From the NCBI RefSeq assembly GCF_036880985.1, contig NZ_JBAJNO010000008.1, positions 744,001 through 808,000 of the forward strand: a DNA stretch of 64,000 nucleotides, read 5' to 3'. Positions 8,455-17,385 of the stretch are shown here, piece after piece. Positions within the stretch are counted from its first letter, which is position 1. Every line of letters begins with the position of its first letter. This DNA comes from Limibacter armeniacum. Lineage in GTDB: Bacteria; Bacteroidota; Bacteroidia; Cytophagales; Flammeovirgaceae. The notes beneath the pieces are model-generated. The model did not search any database. It was given only the letters and a program-made list of their open reading frames with translations, and was not told where the DNA came from. The position numbers and the translations under genes were made by a program.

Positions 8455-9669
8455 TTAACTCTTCTTTGCGACCTTTTCGACTTCTTTCCAGACCCTGAAA
8501 ATATTCTTGTAACAGATCTTTTCAATATCTTTTTCTGAATAACCTCTTCGAAGTAGTTCAGCAATTAGGTTCGGATACATGGAGACATCTTTCAGGTCTT
8601 CAGGAAGCTCATCCCCTAATCCGTCAAAATCAGAGCCAAAGCCTACGTGGTCAATACCCGCTAGCTTAACAATATGGTCAACATGGTCAGCAACCAAACC
8701 GATTCTAGCATAGCCATTGTGAAATTCCATTCTTTCTGCAAAAAACTTTTCAGCTTCTTCACTATGCTCTTCCAAGCTATTTTCCTTGATATATGCTTCT
8801 GTTTCTTTTTCAGCTTTCTTATAATTTTCTCTCAGCTCTTTAGCCAGAAATGTAGAACCGAAGTTGATCATGATAATGCCATCGTGTTGACCCAATGTCT
8901 CAATCATGTCGTCTGACATATTGCGGATAAACTCTGGAGTAAAGAATCTGGCAGAAGAGTGTGAGGCTATGACAGGCGCTTTCGACAGTCGAATTGCATC
9001 GTAGAATGCACTGTCAGTTACGTGCGAAATATCTACCATAATACCTAGGTTATTCATTTCCTGAATCACTTTCTCTCCAAATGGGCTTACTCCATTCCAA
9101 GTGTTTAACGTGTCGTAAGCAGCATCGCAAATCAGGTTGTCTTTCGCATGGGCTAGCGTAATGTAACGGATGCCTCGTTTATAAAAGTGGGCAAGGTTCG
9201 CAAGGTCATCTTCTATCCCTGAACCGTTTTCCATTCCCATTGGCAGGGCAATTTTACCTTCTTTAAAAGCGATCTCGATGTCTTTTGGAGAGGTAGCAAT
9301 CATAAATTTATCAGGATTGCCCTTTACAACTTCTTCCACTTTGTCAATCAACATGTCCGCGTGCTCCTTGGAAGCGCTAGCTGTTTTCTGAAGCTCAGAA
9401 GGAATGTAGATACTCATAAATGGCGCATCCAATCCACCCTTTTTGGCTTTGACATAATCAAAATTGCCTTTAGACTGTACCGAAAAGTCTAGTAATTCTT
9501 TCTGTAATCTGAAGTTTTTGACTGTAAGTTGGTATGGAAAATCTACATGGCCATCTACAATGATAAACTTGTGGGCAAGAGCATCTGCTTTTTCTTGTAT
9601 TTTATCCTGTCCGAACAGGTTATTTGTTACCATAATCCATAATAAAAGCAGTAGTGATGTGTATTTCAT
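8455..9669 (-). CDS. Membrane dipeptidase, peptidase family M19, exported
   Basis: This 404-residue protein has an N-terminal signal peptide (KYTSLLLLLWIMVTNNLFG, cleavage near residue 20). It belongs to the M19 (renal dipeptidase) zinc peptidases, which hydrolyse dipeptides and some D-amino-acid peptides. The first zinc motif is DGHVDFPY, with H41 and D43. Further family signatures are GMENGSGIE (bridging Glu), DISHVTDSAF, PVIASHSSAR and HVGFGSDFDG. Length and motif order fit a complete enzyme. It stands alone with its own terminator downstream and the transglutaminase-like gene upstream on the same strand, separated by another terminator, so it is probably monocistronic. A periplasmic role in peptide scavenging or cell-wall peptide turnover is inferred from the family. 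Confidence 0.9.
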   Translation of the reverse strand: MKYTSLLLLLWIMVTNNLFGQDKIQEKADALAHKFIIVDGHVDFPYQLTVKNFRLQKELLDFSVQSKGNFDYVKAKKGGLDAPFMSIYIPSELQKTASASKEHADMLIDKVEEVVKGNPDKFMIATSPKDIEIAFKEGKIALPMGMENGSGIEDDLANLAHFYKRGIRYITLAHAKDNLICDAAYDTLNTWNGVSPFGEKVIQEMNNLGIMVDISHVTDSAFYDAIRLSKAPVIASHSSARFFTPEFIRNMSDDMIETLGQHDGIIMINFGSTFLAKELRENYKKAEKETEAYIKENSLEEHSEEAEKFFAERMEFHNGYARIGLVADHVDHIVKLAGIDHVGFGSDFDGLGDELPEDLKDVSMYPNLIAELLRRGYSEKDIEKICYKNIFRVWKEVEKVAKKS

Positions 9670-9731
9670 GTTTGCGAGTTTGTTGATTGTTGCTATTGAT
9701 TGGAAGTTAATCTGATACCGTTTTTTGATAT

Positions 9732-9773
9732 AAAAAAAAGTAGCAGGTCAAGTATTGGACTCGACTTGCTACT
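9732..9773 (-). terminator. Terminator of the transglutaminase-like gene
   Basis: An AGTAGCAAGTC...GACCTGCTACT stem, with wobble pairs, is followed by eight T residues on the minus strand. It separates the M19 gene from its upstream neighbour. Confidence 0.85.
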
Positions 9774-9830
9774 AATATACTTTTTAATCTAGAATTTTTT
9801 GGATTAATCTTAGAAAGATATTGACCTTAT

Positions 9831-10949
9831 TTATAAATCATTTTTAATCTCATAAACCCAATAGCCATATTTACCGGAGCCTATTGTAAGGGTTTCTTGC
9901 GAATCATCCTGTAATGTATATCTGACAAGGTATTTATAGCCTCTAGGCCTTTGTTCTACCGTGAATTTTTGCTTCTTTCCATTGACTTTGATATTGTCCA
10001 AGTATTTTTCGGAGTAGAATACCAAGGTAAAGGTTTGCCCTTTTGTGACATGCAGTTGCCCACCTTGGGATGCGAGGTGTTGAACATGGTAACTGGCAGT
10101 TTCTTTTGCTAAAGGTTCATAGATTTTGTATTGCTTACTGCCGTAACCAATTATCATGGTTTGGTAATCATCTATACTTGTTGGACGTTTGGTAAAACGT
10201 AACTGGTAAGATGAGAACATGTGCTTGAAATAGTTGGGTCTCACAAAAGGCATTTCCTTGAAGTTGTCAAGACTCAATGGATGTGGCAGCAGTTGGGCTT
10301 TCAGGTCTTGGGTATAATGGGTAGTGGCAAAGTAGGCGGGAGGTGTCAGGTACCAGAACTCATCATATTTTTGAACAAAAACAGTATGGTTACTTTCTCC
10401 ATTTTTTATGTCCTTGATATATCCGGCAGCCCACGTTGGATCCAATAAATAGCTGTATCCATTTACAGTCACCAGATTCCACGCATGACCGTCCGTAACA
10501 TTATAGTTAACCCTTCCCAATCCGGCAATGACTTTGACCATTCCAGGATCAGTTACCTGCATAATAGCTTTCAATAAATGACTGTACCCAGTACAAACGC
10601 CCTTCTTGGCTTTAAGGACTACTTCGGGGGCAGAGGGAGAATAATAACCCGGAATGTTATAAATGTCTGTATCATACGTAATGTTGTGCGTCACCCAAAC
10701 CCATGCAGCACGTAGTCTCTCATGGGGAGTTTTATAAGGACTAAGTAGTTCTTCGGCTAAAGCTTGTACGTTGGGAAATTCCTTGCCATTTAGCTTACTG
10801 ACCTCCTGATCCACTTTACTGTAGTCATAGGTATAGAGGTCAATAAATTTAGGACTAGGTGATGAGGAATAGGAAAATGGAATGGAAATAAAATACAATA
10901 GCACAACATACACCAGCATGCGCAGGTGCATCAAATTTGGAGTGTTCAT
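9831..10949 (-). CDS. Transglutaminase-like (papain fold) secreted protein
   Basis: This 372-residue protein has a hydrophobic N-terminus (residues 8-26) that acts as a signal peptide or anchor. The transglutaminase-like core carries a Cys-His-Asp triad: C119 in KKGVCTGYSHLL, H155 in TDGHAWNLV and D170 in LLDPTW. The spacing is normal for the family. The C-terminal 170 residues are beta-rich and resemble the domain that follows transglutaminase cores in Bacteroidota proteins, ending with YGYWVYEIKNDL. Members of this group are thought to act as peptidases or cross-linkers in the periplasm; the substrate is unknown. No operon partner is apparent. A 9-bp hairpin lies in the upstream leader at 10994-11019. 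Confidence 0.8.
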   Translation of the reverse strand: MNTPNLMHLRMLVYVVLLYFISIPFSYSSSPSPKFIDLYTYDYSKVDQEVSKLNGKEFPNVQALAEELLSPYKTPHERLRAAWVWVTHNITYDTDIYNIPGYYSPSAPEVVLKAKKGVCTGYSHLLKAIMQVTDPGMVKVIAGLGRVNYNVTDGHAWNLVTVNGYSYLLDPTWAAGYIKDIKNGESNHTVFVQKYDEFWYLTPPAYFATTHYTQDLKAQLLPHPLSLDNFKEMPFVRPNYFKHMFSSYQLRFTKRPTSIDDYQTMIIGYGSKQYKIYEPLAKETASYHVQHLASQGGQLHVTKGQTFTLVFYSEKYLDNIKVNGKKQKFTVEQRPRGYKYLVRYTLQDDSQETLTIGSGKYGYWVYEIKNDL

Positions 10950-11418
10950 AGTTACTAGCTGGTAGGTGTTTAGTTACAGTAATATCAGTTTTGCTTTTCA
11001 GCTTTAGAGTGCTGAAAAGGTGGTACAAACCTGATTTGGTTCAGGTCATACTGTGTGACTGAGCAAGGAGTAGTAGCGTGAATATAGTGGGTAAACAGTA
11101 CACACAGTTTTAGCATCAGAGATGCGGCAAACAGAGAATGGCAGTAGTCGTTTTAAGTTTTTTTATACCTATCAATTAATACTTTTCATTAGAAAGCGTG
11201 ATTTTTAGAAGGTATGCGGGATATGATATCAGAAATTAGAATTTATTAAGCTGGTGGAGAATCAGTAATAGCACACAATTTGAGTTGATTTTCACACAAT
11301 ATATTACATTAGGTTATAACTAAGAATTAATAACCCTTAAAGAGTATCAATGTACACAATTGCTTAAAAGTGTACCTTTTCTGAACAGGGTCATTACTTT
11401 CAACATCAAACACAAACC
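10950..11418. promoter_or_regulatory. Divergent intergenic region with a dyad before the thioredoxin gene
   Basis: This 469-base gap separates two divergent genes. On the transglutaminase side there is a 9-bp hairpin CTTTTCAGC/GCTGAAAAG (10994-11019). On the thioredoxin side a dyad GTACAC-N12-GTGTAC (11352-11375) overlaps a -7-like TACCTTTT (11373-11380), which would suit an operator. The rest is A+T-rich with no further signal and no supported reading frame. Confidence 0.35.
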
Positions 11419-12633
11419 ATGAGAAAACTCGTAACATTTCTTCTTTTATCTGTCGCTGTAATGTCAGCTGCTTATGCTGGAGGAATCAATTTCAAGGAAG
11501 GTAGCTGGGAAGCAATGCTTACAACAGCCAAAGAAGAACAAAAACTGATATTTATAGATGCCTATGCCTCGTGGTGTGGCCCTTGTAAATACATGACCCA
11601 ATCGGTTTTTACGAATACAGAAATAGGAGACTTCTTTAATGAAAATTATATCAACTATAAGTTGGATGTTGAGAGTGAAGAAGGTGCTGCTTTTGTGCAG
11701 AAATACCCTGTTACTGCCGTGCCTACATTGTTTGTGATTGATGGAGATGGTAATGTCAGAGCTAAGAATGAAGGAGCTATGCAAGTGGATGACTTGTTGG
11801 CATTTGGTAAGAAAGGATTATCTGCAAAAGCTCCAGAGCCAATCAATTTTGAGCATGGCAGTTGGGAAGAGGTTAAAGCAAAAGCGAAAGCTGAAGGTAA
11901 ACCGATATTTGTAGATGCCTTTGCTACTTGGTGTGGCCCTTGTCAATTCATGACAAAGAATGTGTTTACACAGGTAGGAGGTTTTTATAATGATAGCTTT
12001 GTAAGCTTCAAACTTGATATGGAGTCGGAAGCTGGACAAAAGTTTCAAAAGGAAGTACATGATGTGTCAGCTTATCCAACATTATTGTATTTCAGTGCTG
12101 ATGGCAAGTTGTTACACAAAAATGTAGGAGCATTGGATCAGGACGAGTTTGTAGCGTTGGGTGAAGCTGCTCTGGACCCCGACCGTCAGGTTTATGCTTT
12201 GTACGATGCTTATAAGTCAGGTAAAACAGATGGTGAGCATATCGCTAAGTTACTTCCTGCTTTGCATGGTGCTGGTGAGGCGGAAGCTGCTTCTGAAATT
12301 GCTACTAAACTTTTGGATGAGACTCCAGCAGCAGAATGGCATGAAGAAGGAAATGTGATGGCACTGTTTATTGCAGGAACCAAACCTGAGAGTAAATACT
12401 ACCGCTATGTGTTAGAAAACCCTGATCAGTTTTTGGATGCTATTGGGCCTAATAACTATGATGCTTTCCTCATGACAGGTATGGAAGAATACCTGTATGA
12501 AGTTGTGGCAGCTAAGGATGAGAAAAAGTTTGATTATGTAAAGCTTATTCTCCGTTCGTTGAAGCAGGCGGATATGGAAAAGGTGGAAGCCAGTATTGCT
12601 GAGATCGAAAAGGCAATGAATGAAGGAAACTGA
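11419..12633 (+). CDS. Exported protein with two tandem thioredoxin domains
   Basis: This 404-residue protein has a signal peptide (residues 1-20, ending AYA). Two thioredoxin-like domains follow each other. The first has YASWCGPCK with CGPC at 53-56; the second has FATWCGPCQ with CGPC at 172-175. Each is preceded by the same phrase (INFKEGSWE, INFEHGSWE) and followed by a cis-proline loop (AVPTL, AYPTL), so they look like an internal duplication. The last 150 residues are helical and contain no recognised domain. CGPC proteins exported by Bacteroidota are disulfide reductases or carriers acting on periplasmic proteins. The gene stands alone and ends at a bidirectional terminator shared with the convergent EF-G2 gene. 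Confidence 0.88.
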   Translation: MRKLVTFLLLSVAVMSAAYAGGINFKEGSWEAMLTTAKEEQKLIFIDAYASWCGPCKYMTQSVFTNTEIGDFFNENYINYKLDVESEEGAAFVQKYPVTAVPTLFVIDGDGNVRAKNEGAMQVDDLLAFGKKGLSAKAPEPINFEHGSWEEVKAKAKAEGKPIFVDAFATWCGPCQFMTKNVFTQVGGFYNDSFVSFKLDMESEAGQKFQKEVHDVSAYPTLLYFSADGKLLHKNVGALDQDEFVALGEAALDPDRQVYALYDAYKSGKTDGEHIAKLLPALHGAGEAEAASEIATKLLDETPAAEWHEEGNVMALFIAGTKPESKYYRYVLENPDQFLDAIGPNNYDAFLMTGMEEYLYEVVAAKDEKKFDYVKLILRSLKQADMEKVEASIAEIEKAMNEGN

Positions 12634-12655
12634 TATTGACTTTGTACCAAAAAGT

Positions 12656-12689
12656 AAAGCCACTCCAAATATTGATTTGGGGTGGCTTT
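12656..12689. terminator. Bidirectional terminator between the thioredoxin and EF-G2 genes
   Basis: A 15-bp stem begins AAAGCCAC and has one wobble pair and a 4-base loop. T-rich sequence flanks both sides. It sits between two convergent stop codons. Confidence 0.85.
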
Positions 12690-12713
12690 GTTGTATTGGC
12701 ATTATTTGAAAGC

Positions 12714-14834
12714 TTATTCAGCAGCAGCTTCCTTCAGCATATCTTCCTGCATATTGTAAGGAACAGGAGCGTATTCACTAAACTTCCATTTGAAGGTGCC
12801 TAACCCTTGGGTTAGAGACTTCAGTCTGGTAGAATAGTCATGCAGTTCTTTCAAGGGTGTTTTGGCTGAAATAATCTGCCTGTTTCCATTGGCATCTATA
12901 CCCGTAATAGTAGCCCTACGGCTTTGCAGGTCTGTCATGACATCGCCAAGCTGATCTTCCGGAACCTTTATTTCCATTTCATAAAGAGGTTCTAGAATCT
13001 GCGGGTTGGCTTTGAGAAATGCTTCCTTGAAAGCATGTTTACCAGCTAGCTGGAAAGAAATATCATTGGAGTCAACAGAGTGCATTTTACCATCAAAAAC
13101 CATAACACAGACATCCCGAACATGTGATTTGGTAACAGGTCCTTCCTCCATGATTTCTAAAACACCTTTTTTGATGGCTGAAAGGAAACGGGTATCAATG
13201 GCTCCCCCGACAATACAATTATAGAAAAGCAGTTTTCCTCCCCATTTCAAGTCAACTTCTTCTTTTCCTCTGACATGCATCTCTTTGGATGGCTCAGGCA
13301 TGCCATCGTAGTAAGGTTCGATTTTCATGGTCACTTCTCCAAACTGACCTGCACCACCAGATTGTTTTTTGTGACGGTAAGTAGCTTCAGCTTGTTTGGT
13401 GATGGTTTCCCTGTATGGAATTTTGGCAGGTTCAAAGGTGACATTCAGTTGGTATATTTTTTCCAGTTTCCACTGAATAATATCTCTGTGGAACTCACCT
13501 TGGCAGTAAAGAATCAGTTGTTTGAGTTCCTTGGAGTAAGATGCTTTTACAGTAGGGTCTTCTTCTGCTATTTCTCTTAGTGCTTCACCTAGCTTTTCGT
13601 TCTGATCCTTGGAGGCAGCGTGGACATGACAAATGTATTGCGGAGAAGGAAAGCTCATAGGTTTGATAATGATGTCCTCATCCTTGAGCGTCAATGTCTG
13701 GTTGGTGTGTGTGTTCTTTAGTTTGACAGTGGCTCCAATATCTCCAGCAACCAGTTTCTGAATAGAGTTACGCTCTTTGCCATCAATTATATAAAGCTGA
13801 TGCAGCCTTTCGGGCGTATTTGTCTGCTTGTTGTAAAGGTCTGTATCTGGAGTGATTTCTCCTGAGATGACTTTGAAGTAGGAGATCCTTCCTAGGAAGG
13901 GTTCATTGATGGTTTTGAATATGAAGACTGCTGGAGTGCCGGAAGTGTCGTAGGGGAGGGATTTGTCGTTTGTGAGTGGTTCGGGTTTTAGGTCAGAGGC
14001 AGATGGAGCGACGTTGTCTATAAATCCCATGAGCCTGCCGCTTCCCATATTCTTCTTGGCTGATAAACAAAAAACAGGAAATACATCGTGGTTTACCATT
14101 CCAATTTTTAGCCCTTCTCTTAGTTCATCTTCACTTAGGTTACCTTTATCGAAGTACTTTTCCATAAGCCCCTCATCGTTTTCGGCAGCTTTTTCGACCA
14201 GTTCGTTGTGAAGTTGGTTGGCCCTTTCTATTTCGTTGTCAGGTATCGGGAGTTTCTCGGGCTTTCCACCTTCAGGAGGGAACTTGTACATCTTCATTTT
14301 CAGCAGGTCGATAATGCTGTCAAATGCTTCTCCACTGTTGAGAGGATACTGCATGAGAACGGCATTGTTGCCAAACTTTTCCTGGATGTCGCCAAATGAG
14401 TATTGAAAATCTGCTTTAGGGTGATCAATCTGGTTGATTACAAATATGGAAGGCTTACTGAATTGTTCGATGTATTCCCAAACGGTTTCGTCTCCTGACT
14501 CCACTCCAGTAGAAGCGTTGATCAGCATCAGGCATGTGTCAGCTGCTTTTACTGATGAAACCACTTCTCCAATAAAGTCACTGATTCCTGGAGCGTCTAT
14601 AATGTTGATCTTGTAGTTTCGCCATTCGGTATGCATAGAGGTTGCATAAATGGAGTATTCTCGTTCGTGTTCGATGTCATGGTAGTCAGAAACAGTGTTG
14701 TGTTCCTCAACATAACCATGCCTGTGGATTACGCCGGCTTCGTACAACATGGTTTCTGCCAATGTTGTCTTACCGGACTTACTACTGCCTAACAGCACGA
14801 TGTTCTTAATGTGTTTTTGGTCATAGACTTTCAT
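12714..14834 (-). CDS. fusA2: EF-G2-type translation elongation factor homologue with altered G3 motif
   Basis: The ATG at 14834 gives 706 residues beginning MKVYDQKHIKNIVLLG, which matches how Bacteroides EF-G2 begins. An upstream ATG at 14903 would add 23 residues unlike the family. The order is G domain, domain II, then domains III-V with RHKKQSGGAGQFGEV and SNDISFQLAGKHAF typical of EF-G. G1 is GSSKSGKT (16-23). G3 reads DAPGISDF (80-87) where canonical EF-G has DTPGHVDF, so the catalytic His is Ile. G4 reads NQID (134-137) instead of NKxD. The Bacteroides EF-G2 is reported to support translocation without GTP hydrolysis and to matter under carbon starvation; these substitutions fit that. 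The canonical fusA must lie elsewhere. It is monocistronic and convergent with the thioredoxin gene. Confidence 0.88.
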   Translation of the reverse strand: MKVYDQKHIKNIVLLGSSKSGKTTLAETMLYEAGVIHRHGYVEEHNTVSDYHDIEHEREYSIYATSMHTEWRNYKINIIDAPGISDFIGEVVSSVKAADTCLMLINASTGVESGDETVWEYIEQFSKPSIFVINQIDHPKADFQYSFGDIQEKFGNNAVLMQYPLNSGEAFDSIIDLLKMKMYKFPPEGGKPEKLPIPDNEIERANQLHNELVEKAAENDEGLMEKYFDKGNLSEDELREGLKIGMVNHDVFPVFCLSAKKNMGSGRLMGFIDNVAPSASDLKPEPLTNDKSLPYDTSGTPAVFIFKTINEPFLGRISYFKVISGEITPDTDLYNKQTNTPERLHQLYIIDGKERNSIQKLVAGDIGATVKLKNTHTNQTLTLKDEDIIIKPMSFPSPQYICHVHAASKDQNEKLGEALREIAEEDPTVKASYSKELKQLILYCQGEFHRDIIQWKLEKIYQLNVTFEPAKIPYRETITKQAEATYRHKKQSGGAGQFGEVTMKIEPYYDGMPEPSKEMHVRGKEEVDLKWGGKLLFYNCIVGGAIDTRFLSAIKKGVLEIMEEGPVTKSHVRDVCVMVFDGKMHSVDSNDISFQLAGKHAFKEAFLKANPQILEPLYEMEIKVPEDQLGDVMTDLQSRRATITGIDANGNRQIISAKTPLKELHDYSTRLKSLTQGLGTFKWKFSEYAPVPYNMQEDMLKEAAAE

Positions 14835-15114
14835 AAGTTTATCAGTTTTGGAGGTGGGGAATTTGGAAAGTAAAGAACGTAGAGTGGGGAATTGAAACCC
14901 CAAAAATCATGTTTAACACCGTCTGAATTGGAGGTGTTTGCTTTAGGACTATTTAGCATTTTAAAGTGAAAAATCCTAGAAGAGAGGAGCTTGTGTAAGG
15001 TGACTTTAACTGCCAAATATCTTGATTTTGGTCAATTTGGATAAAGTGTAGATTAACACCTTGCTTCAGTTTTTTGTTAACTATGTTTTAACAATGTTAT
15101 TTGCTGACTGAATG

Positions 15115-15145
15115 TTTGCAGGACAAAGTAAATTTTGTACTTTTA
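15115..15145 (+). promoter_or_regulatory. Bacteroidota-type promoter of the TPR-SpoIIE gene
   Basis: TTTG (15115-15118), a spacer of exactly 19 bases, then TACTTTTA (15138-15145). This fits the Bacteroidota consensus TTTG-N19-TAnnTTTG with one mismatch and lies about 100 bases before the start codon. Confidence 0.6.
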
Positions 15146-15244
15146 GCACTTCATATTATGAATATATCAATATTCACTTTTTACTATATGACCATGACCT
15201 GGCTAAAAAAGGTGTGTGACCGTCTTTAGCAATAATAAAAACCA

Positions 15245-17302
15245 ATGAGAACTGTACTAATTTTTTCGATTCTATTTTTTGTTTCGGCTCAATTTGTCTC
15301 AGCAAAGAAAAACCACCAATTGGATAGCCTTGTACAACGGTTAGAGCAACATGACCGTTTGGACAGCAACAGGGTAGACCTTTTGGTAGAGGTGAGTAAG
15401 CAAGTTTACCGTTCTGCCCCTCTGGAGGGGATGAAGTATGCAGACGAGGCAAAGAAGTTGGCAGAGCAACTGGGATATCAAAAAGGTATGCAGGAAGCCC
15501 TTTTTTGTATAGGAGCTTGCTATTACTATAAGGGTATCTACGGACATTCACTTGAGAACTTTCTGGAATCTTTGCATATAGCAGAGAGTAGGGGAGACCG
15601 TAAACGTATTGGTGATGCTACCAATGCGATTGGTGTCATCTATATGTCGCAAGACAAAAAGGATAAGGCGTTGGAGGCTTACCTGAAAGCGCTTGAGATG
15701 GCTGAGGGGGAAAAGGATAAGCTGAGCAAAATGAATAATATTGCGACGCTTTACACCAGAAAAGGAGAGTTGACAAAAGCGATGTCGTATATGACAGAGG
15801 CATTGGAACTTGCCAAAAAGCATAATGAAAAATATAGAGAAGGGCTTTATACCCATAACCTGTCTGATATTTATTTCCGCAAAAAAGACTATAAGACGGC
15901 TTACAAGTTGGTAATGGAAGCACGTGTAATCTTTGACTCGTTGAAGCAGAGTGTGACTGAAAACCATTATTACGAAGGCAAAAACCTTTTGAAACTAGGA
16001 AAGAGGGATGGTGCTGAAAAAGCATTCTGGACAGGGATTTCAAAAGCAAAGAAAGCAGGTGCACTGGCAGATGAGCTGGAAGGGTATGAATTGCTGCACG
16101 GTTTCTATAAGCAGACAAAGAACTACAAGAAATCGCTTGAGAACTATGAGCGTTACCTTTCTCTAAAAGACTCAATTTATAATGAAGAAAAGAGTCGTCT
16201 AGTGGAAGAGTTGCAGACCAAGTATGGTTTGGAATCAGCGGAGAAAGAGAACGAGTTGCAGCGTCAGGAACTGGAGCTTAAAGAAACCCAGTTGGACAGA
16301 CAGAAGCTGTTGCGTAACTCTATTTTAGGCGCATTGCTATTTATGGTAATTGGTGTGATTGTACTTTACATCAATATCAAACAGAAGAAAAAGACAAACC
16401 TTCAGCTTGAGCACCAAAAGTCTGAACTGTTTGAGAAAGGGCAGGAGCTACTGACACAAGCAGAGGAGATGAAGCAACTTAACGAAGAAATTCAGGCTCA
16501 GAGAGATTACGTAGAGGAGAAAAACCTGACATTGGTGCAGCGAAATAAGATCATTACAGATAGTATTGAAGCTGCAAGTGTAATACAGCAAGGTCTGTTG
16601 CCTTTTAGCAACAGGTTGGGAGACAACTTTAGAGACTTCTTTACAATCTATCAGCCGAAAGATATTGTTTCGGGTGACTTCTATTGGTTAAGCCATAAAC
16701 ACAAAGTATTGGCTGTAGTCGATTGTACTGGTCACGGTGTTTCAGGTGCATTTATGTCTACACTGGCTTACTCTATGTTGGGAGAAGTAGTAGATGTGTT
16801 AGGCAAGCTAGACCCAGCAGAAATCCTGCGCAATATGGATAGCCGTATTAATATGGCCCTGAATGCCGCAGGTGATTCAAATCACGAAGGTGCTATGGAT
16901 ATAGTAGTTTGTGTATTTGGTGAAGAGGAAAATGGTGTAATAAATGTAGACTTTGCAGGAGCGAAGAGACCTCTTTATTATTGGCATGGAGGAGAGCTAC
17001 ATAAGCTGAAAGGAGATAATTCATCAGTAGGAGGCTTCAAGCGTAATAAAGAGAAGCTGTTTACGACACAAAGAATCTCATTGGATAAAGGAGATACACT
17101 ATACCTAACTACTGATGGATATGTAGATACTCCTAGTCCAAATAGAAAGCGATTTGGCACTGCAAGATTTGAGAATACACTGAAGGATATTACAGTATTA
17201 TCGATGGAAGAGCAAAAAGAGATACTGCAATCTGAGTTGAAAAACCATCAGCAAGATACACCACACCGTGATGATGTGACAGTAGTGGGAGTAAGGGTTT
17301 AA
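15245..17302 (+). CDS. TPR sensor with C-terminal SpoIIE/PP2C-type serine phosphatase
   Basis: This protein has 685 residues. A signal peptide (1-20, FVSA/KK) is followed by about five TPR repeats (40-330), for example DATNAIGVIYMSQDKKDKAL. A coiled coil leads to a membrane helix at about 358-378 (LGALLFMVIGVIVLYI). A second coiled coil (385-445) precedes a SpoIIE phosphatase domain with DIVSGDFYW at about 473, DCTGHGVSGAFMS at about 492 and a closing DDVTVVGVRV. The metal-binding aspartates are in place. This design puts the TPRs in the periplasm and the phosphatase in the cytoplasm. Family members dephosphorylate anti-sigma-factor antagonists or similar targets; no such partner gene is nearby. 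It is convergent with the propeller sensor gene and shares a bidirectional terminator with it. Confidence 0.9.
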   Translation: MRTVLIFSILFFVSAQFVSAKKNHQLDSLVQRLEQHDRLDSNRVDLLVEVSKQVYRSAPLEGMKYADEAKKLAEQLGYQKGMQEALFCIGACYYYKGIYGHSLENFLESLHIAESRGDRKRIGDATNAIGVIYMSQDKKDKALEAYLKALEMAEGEKDKLSKMNNIATLYTRKGELTKAMSYMTEALELAKKHNEKYREGLYTHNLSDIYFRKKDYKTAYKLVMEARVIFDSLKQSVTENHYYEGKNLLKLGKRDGAEKAFWTGISKAKKAGALADELEGYELLHGFYKQTKNYKKSLENYERYLSLKDSIYNEEKSRLVEELQTKYGLESAEKENELQRQELELKETQLDRQKLLRNSILGALLFMVIGVIVLYINIKQKKKTNLQLEHQKSELFEKGQELLTQAEEMKQLNEEIQAQRDYVEEKNLTLVQRNKIITDSIEAASVIQQGLLPFSNRLGDNFRDFFTIYQPKDIVSGDFYWLSHKHKVLAVVDCTGHGVSGAFMSTLAYSMLGEVVDVLGKLDPAEILRNMDSRINMALNAAGDSNHEGAMDIVVCVFGEEENGVINVDFAGAKRPLYYWHGGELHKLKGDNSSVGGFKRNKEKLFTTQRISLDKGDTLYLTTDGYVDTPSPNRKRFGTARFENTLKDITVLSMEEQKEILQSELKNHQQDTPHRDDVTVVGVRV

Positions 17303-17333
17303 GATTGATCTTTCCTTTTATAAGTACAGTATC

Positions 17334-17369
17334 AAAAAAGCACTTTGGGTTATCCCAAAGTGCTTTTTT
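17334..17369. terminator. Bidirectional terminator between the SpoIIE and propeller-sensor genes
   Basis: A perfect stem of about 16 bp (AAAAAAGCACTTTGGG with its complement) and a 4-base loop lie between two convergent genes. A/T runs on both sides make it work in both directions. Confidence 0.9.
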
Positions 17370-17385
17370 ATTACCATACTTCCTG

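Noticed and set aside
15174-15551. A 125-codon minus-strand frame over the start of the TPR-SpoIIE gene
   Set aside because: It lies antisense to a well-supported signal peptide and TPR region, has low-complexity composition and matches no family.
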